From: Clostridiales bacterium UBA3277
Lineage (GTDB): Bacteria; Bacillota; Clostridia; Oscillospirales; Oscillospiraceae
Direction of reading: 5' to 3'
DNA length: 7,303 nucleotides
Assembly (NCBI GenBank): GCA_002362145.1
Contig: DETX01000016.1
Location: 1-7,303 of the forward strand
The notes beneath the pieces are model-generated. The model was not told the origin of the DNA, did not search any database, and saw only the letters and a program-made list of their open reading frames with translations. This document shows, piece by piece, positions 1 to 5,235 of this stretch; the first letter of the stretch is position 1; each line of letters starts with the position of its first letter. A program made the position numbers and the translations under genes.

Positions 1-16
1 CAGCACTTTCGTGCTG
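1..16 (-). terminator. Edge hairpin, possible terminator of the nucleosidase unit
   Basis: CAGCAC-TTTC-GTGCTG is a perfect 6-bp stem; read on the minus strand it has a GAAA (GNRA) tetraloop, a common stabilising loop. It lies about 50 bases past the nucleosidase stop codon, the right place for a transcript end. The minus-strand 3' flank, where a U-tract would be, is outside the window, so termination cannot be confirmed. It could also be a structured element of the next transcript. Confidence 0.4.
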
Positions 17-68
17 CCGCCCGCTTAAGTTTTTATCAGCCGAATTCTCTCATCCAGGGGTTTCCGCG

Positions 69-761
69 TTATCTGCCGCCAATTTCCGCCAACAGGGCCA
101 CGGTTATGCCCATTGCGATCCTGGATGCCTCGGCGCAGTTTTCCTCAAAAGTGTCGATTCCGCTGTGAAGCGCGGTGTCTGTCACGCACCGAATCGAAAG
201 AAAGGGGATGCGATTCACATAACACACGTGAGCAATGCTGGCGGTTTCCATGTCCACGGTCAAGGGGGCAAACTCGTCCCAAATTCTTTGCCTGCCATCC
301 TCGGTTATGAACGCTTCCCCGGTTGCCATTCGTCCCCAGAAAATGGTTCCCGCCGGTCTGAGCTTCTCCACCGCGATTTTCGACAGCCCAATCAATTCCT
401 GGTCCGCCTGAAAAAACACCGACTGCATCCACGGGTGAAATTCTGTTAAAATGTCCGGTGTCACATCGTGATAGCAGACCTCCGTGGAGATTACCGTGTC
501 CAGAATTTTCAGGTCTGGGCTCATGCCTCCCGCCGTACCCGGATTGAGGATGAGACCTACGCCAAATCCATCAATCAAAAGCTGCGATGCTATGGCGGCA
601 TTTACTTTACAGGCTCCGCAGAACAAAGCCACCACCTCTGCTCCGCCAATCTGCCCCTCATAGAAGGTCAGCATGGCCTTCTGTGTCGTTTTGCAGTCCC
701 TTAAGAGCGGCAAAAATGGGGCAAGTTCTTCGTCTCCCGCGCATACAATTCCAATTTTCAT
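69..761 (-). CDS. mtnN: 5'-methylthioadenosine/S-adenosylhomocysteine nucleosidase (MTAN/Pfs family)
   Basis: Cytoplasmic nucleosidase expected to split adenine from methylthioadenosine and S-adenosylhomocysteine, clearing by-products of methylation and polyamine synthesis and feeding methionine salvage. The 230-residue product has the usual family length and PNP/UDP-phosphorylase fold order: N-terminal MKIGIVCAGDEE, with Glu12 at the place of the catalytic Glu12 of the E. coli enzyme; NPGTAGG at 73-79 (family usually N-T-G-S/T-A-G-G); GEAF at 148-151; VDMETASIAHVC at 169-180 with the ribose-binding Met-Glu; and CVTDTA, where Asp195 matches the catalytic Asp197. All key residues are present. 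An ATG two codons upstream (765-767) is disfavoured because it directly abuts the SD, whereas this ATG sits 6 nt from GAGG and gives the family's normal N-terminus. It lies about 34 bp downstream of the LRR lipoprotein gene on the same strand, so co-transcription is likely. A related nucleosidase of other specificity is possible. Confidence 0.87.
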   Translation of the reverse strand: MKIGIVCAGDEELAPFLPLLRDCKTTQKAMLTFYEGQIGGAEVVALFCGACKVNAAIASQLLIDGFGVGLILNPGTAGGMSPDLKILDTVISTEVCYHDVTPDILTEFHPWMQSVFFQADQELIGLSKIAVEKLRPAGTIFWGRMATGEAFITEDGRQRIWDEFAPLTVDMETASIAHVCYVNRIPFLSIRCVTDTALHSGIDTFEENCAEASRIAMGITVALLAEIGGR

Positions 762-767
762 GGGCAT

Positions 768-771
768 CCTC
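768..771 (-). promoter_or_regulatory. Ribosome binding site deciding the nucleosidase start
   Basis: GAGG on the minus strand lies 6 nt before the ATG at 759-761 but 0 nt before the alternative ATG at 765-767, so the inner ATG is the better start. The site lies in the short gap after the stop of the upstream lipoprotein gene. Confidence 0.7.
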
Positions 772-795
772 AGTCATATCCGTGGTAATCCAGCT

Positions 796-2346
796 TTATT
801 TTTTCGCCGCCTCCTGGGCCCGGACGATGGCCTCCAGCCGGTCCAGGTCGAACACCTCCCGGATGACGGTCTTATAATACTCGTTATAGGTCTTGCCGTT
901 GTCGTCGTAGCGCCAAGCCTGGCCGTAGACATTGCCGGAGTAGCTCACCATGCACTCCGGATGGATTTCCCCAAAGGCGGTGCGCTCATCCTTGGAGGCC
1001 TTGCAGTTGACGTACTTGAACCGTTCCAGGGGGAGGCCGTCCAGAACCTCAAAGCTCTTGACCTTGGTGTTGCTGAGGTTGAGAAAGCGCAGGCTCTCAC
1101 AGCCGGCCACCGGGTCGATATTTTCCAGCTTCATGCAGTTGGCCAACTCCAGCCAAGTTAGCTTCTTACAGTTTTCGATGCCCGTCAGGTCCGTGGCGGC
1201 GCAGCCGGACACAATGAGCACCTCCAGCTCCGGCATATTGGCCAGGAAGCTCAGGTCCGTCAGGTAGTCGTTGTGGCCCATGTCGATGTACTTCGCGCCC
1301 TCACAATATTTCAGCGGGCCCACAGTATCGTCGGTGACATTGTACACCGCCCGGATGGTCTCGTCGTCGGTCATGGCGTTGTAGCGGTTGGTGACGCCGA
1401 AGTAGACCCGCCAGGCCACGGTGGTTTTGTCCCGGTAGGCCTCCCGGATGCGGGCCAGGATCTCCGAATCCATCTGGCAGTTGTCCAGCACAAAGCGCTG
1501 GCAGTTGTCCAGAATGTCCAGGGCCTGGCGGATCTTCTCCTCCCCCTCGTTTCCGATGGCGGTATTTTGGAAGGTGACAGTCTCGTCGGCGGTGGAGAGG
1601 GTCTTACCGAACAGGGTGAAGGTGTATTGGAAGAGGGCGTTGGGGTTGGCGTCCTGGAGCCGGGCCACATCGGCCATGGACAGGCTGTTTCCCAGGCGCA
1701 CCGTTTCCAGGTCCGTCAGCATGGCGAGCTTTCCCACAGCCTCGTCCACGCTGCCGCTTCCCATGGCGCTCAGGTCCAACTCCGTGGTGCCCGAAGGATA
1801 GGTTGTGCCCATCAGCTCCACGGTGTAGTCCAGGGTGATGTCCGGGTAGGCCTCCCGCAGGGCGGTCAGCTCCTCGCCGGTGAGGCGGATGCCGGGGAAT
1901 GACAAGGCGGTGAGGTTCGGCAGATATTTCAGGTTTTCAAAAAGAACGGCGTTGTCGAAGGTCCCGGCCGCCAGGGAGGCGGAGGTATCCCGGCTGGAAA
2001 CGGTGCTGCCTCCCAGGTCCACGCTGTAGGTCACCTCCACCTGGGGGTGATTTTCCATATAGTGAAGGATGGCCTCATAGCAGGTGCTCCCAGTCAGGTC
2101 CAGGGTCCTAAGGTTCGGATACTGGTCCAGAAGGTACAGCTCCCCCGCCTCCATCACCACCGTCAGATGCTCCGCCTCCAAAGAGGGGTCCAGGGTGGCC
2201 TCCGTGGCCACCGGGGCGGTGGGCAGGGTGATGATCTCCTCCCGGGTGGGCTCGGTGGCACGCCCTGAACCGGCGCAGCCCGTCAGGGCCAGCGCCGTGC
2301 CGACGGCACAGCAAACGCAAAAAAATTTATGGACAACAGGCATCAT
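796..2346 (-). CDS. Leucine-rich repeat lipoprotein with ~67-aa internal repeats
   Basis: Predicted secreted lipoprotein of 516 residues, function unknown. Residues 1-23 are a signal peptide (His6-Lys7, then a hydrophobic stretch) ending in the lipobox L-T-G-C with Cys24 as lipidation site, followed by a Thr/Pro/Glu-rich linker (about 25-58). Residues 102-305 form three degenerate repeats of 67-70 residues. Residues about 345-445 are more regular leucine-rich repeats (for example LTDLSFLANMPELEVL and LTGIENCKKLTWLEL). The C-terminus has a Tyr-rich segment (469-491) and a charged helix. No sortase motif is seen, so anchoring is by lipid. The frame is open a further 65 codons upstream, but that extension lacks signal-peptide character; the chosen ATG has GGAGG 10 nt before it, and the next ATG follows immediately. 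At least ten cysteines lie outside the lipobox, several in the LRR turns. LRR domains usually bind proteins or glycans; a surface-binding role is inference. Confidence 0.85.
   Translation of the reverse strand: MMPVVHKFFCVCCAVGTALALTGCAGSGRATEPTREEIITLPTAPVATEATLDPSLEAEHLTVVMEAGELYLLDQYPNLRTLDLTGSTCYEAILHYMENHPQVEVTYSVDLGGSTVSSRDTSASLAAGTFDNAVLFENLKYLPNLTALSFPGIRLTGEELTALREAYPDITLDYTVELMGTTYPSGTTELDLSAMGSGSVDEAVGKLAMLTDLETVRLGNSLSMADVARLQDANPNALFQYTFTLFGKTLSTADETVTFQNTAIGNEGEEKIRQALDILDNCQRFVLDNCQMDSEILARIREAYRDKTTVAWRVYFGVTNRYNAMTDDETIRAVYNVTDDTVGPLKYCEGAKYIDMGHNDYLTDLSFLANMPELEVLIVSGCAATDLTGIENCKKLTWLELANCMKLENIDPVAGCESLRFLNLSNTKVKSFEVLDGLPLERFKYVNCKASKDERTAFGEIHPECMVSYSGNVYGQAWRYDDNGKTYNEYYKTVIREVFDLDRLEAIVRAQEAAKK
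1432..2043 (-). repeat. Three degenerate protein repeats of 67-70 residues
   Basis: Within the LRR lipoprotein, residues 102-168, 169-235 and 236-305 align. Each begins with a beta-like segment (VTYSVDLGGSTVSS, LDYTVELMGTTYPS, FQYTFTLFGKTLST), continues with a variable loop and a leucine-patterned helix, and ends in a turn: ALREAYP, RLQDANP, RIREAYR. A fourth copy seems to start at VAWRVYFGVTNRYN (310-323) before grading into the LRRs. DNA identity is low, so these are old protein repeats rather than recent DNA duplications. Confidence 0.7.
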
Positions 2347-2356
2347 GGCCAATCTG

Positions 2357-2361
2357 CCTCC
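2357..2361 (-). promoter_or_regulatory. Ribosome binding site of the LRR lipoprotein
   Basis: GGAGG on the minus strand, 10 nt from the ATG at 2344-2346 and 13 nt from the ATG at 2341-2343. It fixes the start at the signal peptide rather than at the end of the longer open frame near 2541. Confidence 0.7.
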
Positions 2362-2382
2362 GATAAAAGCATAGTTGACAAT

Positions 2383-2411
2383 AATATACCACGCCTCCCT
2401 CCGGAAATCAA
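2383..2411 (-). promoter_or_regulatory. Promoter of the LRR lipoprotein / nucleosidase unit
   Basis: On the minus strand TTGATT (2406-2411), a 17-bp spacer, and TATATT (2383-2388), preceded by TGG as an extended -10. The predicted transcription start is near 2376, giving a leader of about 30 nt that includes the GGAGG site. This is a housekeeping-sigma type promoter by eye only. Confidence 0.6.
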
Positions 2412-2525
2412 GAAAACCCTCGGAATTTAAGAAATCCTTTATATTTATCCGGAGGCAAAGCCATTGCATTTTCCATCTTCCGTGATACAATGGCAGTAAT
2501 CCTTTTACTCTGATTTCCGGGAGGC
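2393..2525. repeat. Inverted repeat arms spanning the divergent promoter region
   Basis: Arm one at 2393-2410 and arm two at 2511-2525 share GCCTCCC and GGAAATCA when read on opposite strands; arm one has 3 extra bases between the two blocks. Arm one overlaps the -35 of the lipoprotein promoter and arm two contains the SD of the VanW gene. Separately, TTTATCCGGAGGCA (2444-2457) matches, on the other strand, the SD region of the lipoprotein gene (2355-2367) with one base less. They could be operator sites, or simply repeated SD-like sequence. Confidence 0.45.
2464..2491 (+). promoter_or_regulatory. Promoter of the VanW-family gene
   Basis: TTGCAT (2464-2469), a 16-bp spacer, and TACAAT (2486-2491) with TGA just before it as an extended -10. 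The predicted start near 2498 gives a leader of about 34 nt ending in the SD GGGAGG (2519-2524), 7 nt from the ATG. Confidence 0.55.
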
Positions 2526-2531
2526 ACCGCC

Positions 2532-3971
2532 ATGACACCATCCACCTTTTCCCGTACCGCGATCGGTCGAATTCTTCCGCTGCTTCTGCTAATGCTGCTG
2601 CTGTCCGGCTGCGCTGGCAGAACCGTTCCCCAGGGCGTCAGCCTGGGCGGTCTGGAGCTGGGCGGCATGGCCCGCCGGGAGGCATCCGCCGCCCTTGCCG
2701 AGGCAGAGGAAACCCTTCTTGGCCGGAGTCTGACGGTCCTTCTGCCCCAGGGCAGCTTTACGCTGGCGCCGGAGAAGATCTCCCTCCGGTTTCAAGCGTC
2801 CCGGGCGGTCAAAGACGCCTGCAAGGCCGCCCCGGGGGACGTCCTTTCTCTGGGGGACTACCTCTCCTATGACGAGGAACTGATCCGCCAGGGCCTTCTC
2901 TCTTATGCGGAGAACTACGACACCGTCCTTACACAGCCCCGGGCGGAGCTGTCCGGTTCCCTCCCCCCGCTTGGCGAGGCGGAATATGATCCCAGCGCCC
3001 CCTGTCCGGAGTTACAGCTGACCCCGGGAACGCCGGAGCGGCATCTGGATGTGGACGCCGCCATGGAGAAAATCGGGGACTGCCTGGCATCCTCCTTCTC
3101 CCGGAGGGAGGATGCCCTCACCATCGATGTCCCGGCAGAGGAGGAGCCCCGCCCCCTGGACTTGAACGAAATCTGGGCGGAATTTTGCCGGGAGCCGGTG
3201 GATGCCTCCCTGGACATGGAGCAGTATGTCCCCGTTCCGGGGGTGTACGGCTGCGGCTTTGACCGGGAGGCTGCCGAAAAGCAGCTCGCCGCTGCCCTTC
3301 CGGGGGAGACGGTGTCCCTGCCCATGACCGCTGTCCGGCCGGAGATTCTCTCCGGCGATGTCTACTTCCGGGACGAGCTGGGCTCCTGCGACACGCCCCA
3401 CAGCGACAACCAGAACCGCAACACCAATCTGACGCTTATCTGTCAGATTCTGGACGGCCACATTCTCCTACCCGGAGAGGAATTCTCCTTCAACGGCGTG
3501 GTGGGCGAGCGGACAGCCGAGCGGGGCTTCCTGCCGGCCCCGGCCTTTTCCGGAAACCGCCTGGTCCAGGACTACGGCGGCGGCGCCTGCCAATGCTCCA
3601 CCACCCTCTACAACTGCGCTCTCCTGGCTGATGTGGAGATCACCCATCGGGTGTGCCACGGGGCCAAGGTAAGCTATGTGCCCCTGGGCCTGGACGCCAC
3701 GGTGAACTGGAACACCCACACAGACCTGACCTTCCGCAACAGCTTCCATTTCCCCATGATGATTCGGGCAGAGGTCAGCGACGGCTATGTGAAAATGAAG
3801 CTCCTGGGCACCGACGAGAAGGACTACTATGTGAAAATGGAGACCCGGTCCGGCGACGACGAGGTGGCCATCTACGCCACCAGCTATAAATGTAAGTATG
3901 ATAAAGCCACCAACGAGCAGCTCAGCCGGGAGGTGGAGGCCAGGTCCACCTACTATAAGAATATCGGGTAA
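2532..3971 (+). CDS. VanW/YoaR-family lipoprotein
   Basis: Predicted exported lipoprotein of 479 residues. Residues 1-26 form a signal peptide with a leucine-rich core (PLLLLMLLL) and lipobox L-S-G-C, Cys27 being the lipidation site. Residues about 32-98 and 230-271 resemble the peptidoglycan-binding-like modules found ahead of VanW domains (GVSLGGLELGGMARREA is typical of the first). The VanW domain covers about 275-420: LGSCDT, LLPGEEFSFNGVVGERT, then GGGACQCSTTLYNCALL (349-365) in place of the usual G-G-G-I-C-Q-V-S-T-T-L-Y-N, and VSYVPLGLDATV. A tail of about 60 residues follows; no G5 domain is seen, unlike many relatives. The domain carries extra cysteines (286, 304, 355, 362, 375). Its biochemical role is unknown; the name comes from the vanB cluster but implies no vancomycin resistance. 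SD GGGAGG lies 7 nt before the ATG. It is divergent from the LRR lipoprotein. Confidence 0.88.
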   Translation: MTPSTFSRTAIGRILPLLLLMLLLSGCAGRTVPQGVSLGGLELGGMARREASAALAEAEETLLGRSLTVLLPQGSFTLAPEKISLRFQASRAVKDACKAAPGDVLSLGDYLSYDEELIRQGLLSYAENYDTVLTQPRAELSGSLPPLGEAEYDPSAPCPELQLTPGTPERHLDVDAAMEKIGDCLASSFSRREDALTIDVPAEEEPRPLDLNEIWAEFCREPVDASLDMEQYVPVPGVYGCGFDREAAEKQLAAALPGETVSLPMTAVRPEILSGDVYFRDELGSCDTPHSDNQNRNTNLTLICQILDGHILLPGEEFSFNGVVGERTAERGFLPAPAFSGNRLVQDYGGGACQCSTTLYNCALLADVEITHRVCHGAKVSYVPLGLDATVNWNTHTDLTFRNSFHFPMMIRAEVSDGYVKMKLLGTDEKDYYVKMETRSGDDEVAIYATSYKCKYDKATNEQLSREVEARSTYYKNIG

Positions 3972-4051
3972 GAGAGCCGGCCTGTCCCCATACGGGCGGA
4001 GTTTCTGAGACAGGTAAGAGGCGCAGCATTCTTATATTTCATCGTGTGCAG

Positions 4052-4057
4052 AGGAGG
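4052..4057 (+). promoter_or_regulatory. Strong SD ahead of the small membrane ORF
   Basis: AGGAGG lies 6 nt before GTG at 4064 and 15 nt before ATG at 4073, so GTG is the likely start. It is the longest SD match in the window and the main reason to take this small ORF seriously. Confidence 0.5.
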
Positions 4058-4063
4058 ATCAAG

Positions 4064-4234
4064 GTGAAAAGAATGATTAAGGTCTTTTCTGGAATTTTTA
4101 TAATTTCAACGGCAATTTTGGGATATTCCAGCTCATTGATATATACAATTTCCAGTTCGTTGAGCAAATACAAAGGACGAACCACCTCGGACATCGGAAT
4201 GCCCGGGGCGGTTTTTCTTCTAAGCGGGGCCTGA
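4064..4234 (+). CDS. Small single-pass membrane protein, unknown function
   Basis: A 56-residue ORF starting at GTG with AGGAGG 6 nt upstream. The product begins with a basic stretch (M-K-R-M-I-K), then one hydrophobic segment (about residues 7-28, FSGIFIISTAILGYSSSLIY), then a polar tail (SKYKGRTTSDIG). This fits a small membrane peptide or an uncleaved signal anchor. I do not recognise a family. Its first ~110 bases are clearly more AT-rich than the flanking genes. It contains an in-frame 24-nt repeat encoding S-S-S-L twice. The last 15 bases overlap the 3' end of the convergent lysR gene, and the tail may be non-native, so a truncated remnant of a longer gene is an alternative. A TATATT near 4033 could be a -10, but no convincing -35 goes with it; read-through from the VanW gene is also possible. 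Confidence 0.4.
   Translation: MKRMIKVFSGIFIISTAILGYSSSLIYTISSSLSKYKGRTTSDIGMPGAVFLLSGA
4126..4163 (+). repeat. In-frame 24-nt-period direct repeat in the small ORF
   Basis: TTCCAGCTCATTGA (4126-4139) and TTCCAGTTCGTTGA (4150-4163) differ at two bases. In the frame of the small ORF both differences are silent (AGC/AGT Ser, TCA/TCG Ser), so both copies encode S-S-S-L. Confidence 0.55.
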
Positions 4235-5116
4235 CGAACCCTTGCAGCCCCGGAGGAATTGGAGCACGCATTCCTTTAATTTCAGGACGCACTCGGGGGT
4301 GTTGGTTCCCCGGCGCAGCCCCATTCCCAGCTCCCGGATGGTCCTGGGGGCCACGGGCACGCAAAGCACGTCGTCAATCTGGCCCCGAATCATCAGCTCC
4401 GACATCATGGACACCCCCAGCCCCCGGCCCACCATGCGGATCACCGTCTCGTCGTCCACATAGGAGGGCTTTTCGTTCAGCTTCACCTCCACCTGCTTCA
4501 TGGCGGCGTTGACCTCGATGTCAAACCGGCCGTAGGGCATGAGAAATTCCTTGCCGGCAAACTCCTCCAGGGGGAAGGTCTCCCGCCCGTGCAGGGGATA
4601 GTCCCTGGGCAGGATGGCGTACATCTTCTCCTCGTACAACGGCGTCCAGGCGCAGTTGTCGTAATTCTGGCGGCTGGCGAAAATCACGTCGGTTTTTCCG
4701 GAATCCAGCAGCTCAAAGGGCTCCAGGGCGTTGTCCACCATCCGCAGGTCCACGTTCACGTCGGGGCACTGGCGGCGGAAGCGGTAGAGGATTTCCGGCA
4801 TCCAGTGCATGGCAATGCTGGAATAGGCCGCAATACGGATGCTCTGGGTCCGCTGCTCGGTGATGTCCCGGATCTGATTTTCCAGGTTGGCGTTGGCCCG
4901 GAGAAATTCCCGGATGGCGGGCATGAGCCGCTGCCCCTGCTCCGTTAGAGCAATGCCGCTGTGGTCCCGCCGCAGCAGGGTGATGCCAATCTCCCGCTCC
5001 AGGCTGTCCATCATGTGGGTCAGGCCGGACTGGGTATAGCCCACCACCTCCGAGGCCTTCGTGAAGCTGCCCAGGTCCGCCGCCGTCACCAGAATCTCCA
5101 GCTTTTTACTGTCCAC
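4220..5116 (-). CDS. LysR-family transcriptional regulator
   Basis: A 298-residue LysR-type regulator of normal family length. Residues 1-60 are the winged helix-turn-helix: LEILVTAADLGSFTKAS, VVGYTQSGLTHMMDSLERE and LLRRDHSGIALTEQG match the family pattern. A linker helix (about 60-90) leads to the effector-binding domain (about 92-290) with IRIAAYSS, TDVIFASR and RGLGVSMMSELM. The start is GTG with GGGGAG 8 nt upstream. The gene is divergent from the branched-chain amino acid transporter brnQ with a LysR-type dyad in between, so brnQ is the likely target; a branched-chain amino acid or related metabolite as co-inducer is inference. The C-terminal tail is slightly long and overlaps the small convergent ORF by 15 bp. 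No clear terminator with a U-tract follows it. Confidence 0.9.
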   Translation of the reverse strand: MDSKKLEILVTAADLGSFTKASEVVGYTQSGLTHMMDSLEREIGITLLRRDHSGIALTEQGQRLMPAIREFLRANANLENQIRDITEQRTQSIRIAAYSSIAMHWMPEILYRFRRQCPDVNVDLRMVDNALEPFELLDSGKTDVIFASRQNYDNCAWTPLYEEKMYAILPRDYPLHGRETFPLEEFAGKEFLMPYGRFDIEVNAAMKQVEVKLNEKPSYVDDETVIRMVGRGLGVSMMSELMIRGQIDDVLCVPVAPRTIRELGMGLRRGTNTPECVLKLKECVLQFLRGCKGSSGPA

Positions 5117-5140
5117 TTTTTCCGCTCCCCTTTCCGCTTA

Positions 5141-5159
5141 ATATGAAAAAATGTCATAT
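5141..5159. promoter_or_regulatory. Predicted LysR operator (ATATGA-N7-TCATAT)
   Basis: Perfect 6-bp dyad ATATGA-N7-TCATAT containing the T-N11-A LysR-box core (T5144 to A5156). Its centre is near -64 relative to the predicted brnQ transcription start (about 5214), the usual place for the LysR recognition site at an activated promoter, and it covers the predicted lysR start (about 5157), which fits autorepression. An ATG inside the dyad opens a longer brnQ frame but is not the start. Confidence 0.65.
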
Positions 5160-5163
5160 ACTT

Positions 5164-5192
5164 ATTATATACCAGTGCTTCCCAAAAATCCA
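5164..5192 (-). promoter_or_regulatory. Promoter of the lysR gene
   Basis: A perfect TATAAT on the minus strand (5164-5169) lies 17 bp from a weak -35, TGGATT (5187-5192). Predicted start near 5157, within the dyad, with a leader of about 41 nt. The weak -35 means the -10 carries the call. Confidence 0.5.
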
Positions 5193-5207
5193 GTGCAATG
5201 TTACAAT
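5179..5207 (+). promoter_or_regulatory. Promoter of brnQ
   Basis: TTCCCA (5179-5184), a 17-bp spacer, and TACAAT (5202-5207). The -35 matches consensus at four of six bases, fitting a promoter that needs an activator. Predicted start near 5214, leader about 22 nt. It overlaps the face-to-face lysR promoter. Confidence 0.5.
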
Positions 5208-5213
5208 ACTGGA
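5189..5213. promoter_or_regulatory. Second dyad over the brnQ -10
   Basis: TCCAGT (5189-5194) and ACTGGA (5208-5213) form a perfect inverted repeat with 13 bases between them, enclosing a nearly concentric TGT-T-ACA and the TACAAT -10. It could be a repressor site on brnQ or the LysR activation half-site region. No known consensus is recognised. Confidence 0.4.
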
Positions 5214-5235
5214 AAGAAAAGGAGCTGAGGTAACT

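Noticed and set aside
1273..1902. 209-codon plus-strand open frame inside the LRR lipoprotein gene
   Set aside because: Its Gly/Val/His-rich translation looks like an antisense shadow; there is no SD of note and no recognisable motif.
2375..2380. Perfect TTGACA on the plus strand
   Set aside because: No -10-like sequence lies 16-18 bp downstream (the region is CCTCCG-like), so it is not called a promoter.
2451..2499. Mini-ORF (TTG start, 11 codons) behind the GGAGG at 2451 as a leader peptide
   Set aside because: It would lie upstream of the predicted VanW transcription start and has a rare start codon and no regulatory codon run.
2347..2541. Longer N-terminus for the LRR lipoprotein
   Set aside because: The 65 extra codons cross the predicted promoter and the divergent gene's start and would bury the signal peptide and lipobox; the inner ATG has a GGAGG site.
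2532..3971. Reading the VanW protein as a vancomycin-resistance determinant
   Set aside because: No vanH, ligase or dipeptidase gene is nearby; VanW-domain lipoproteins are common in Firmicutes outside resistance clusters.
3981..4014. CCTGTC/GACAGG inverted repeat after the VanW gene as a terminator
   Set aside because: The loop is 22 bases, the stem only 6 bp, and no T-run follows.
5143..5235. Longer N-terminus for brnQ
   Set aside because: It would start within the LysR dyad and translate the promoter; the inner ATG at 5236 gives the family's normal N-terminus and has an SD.
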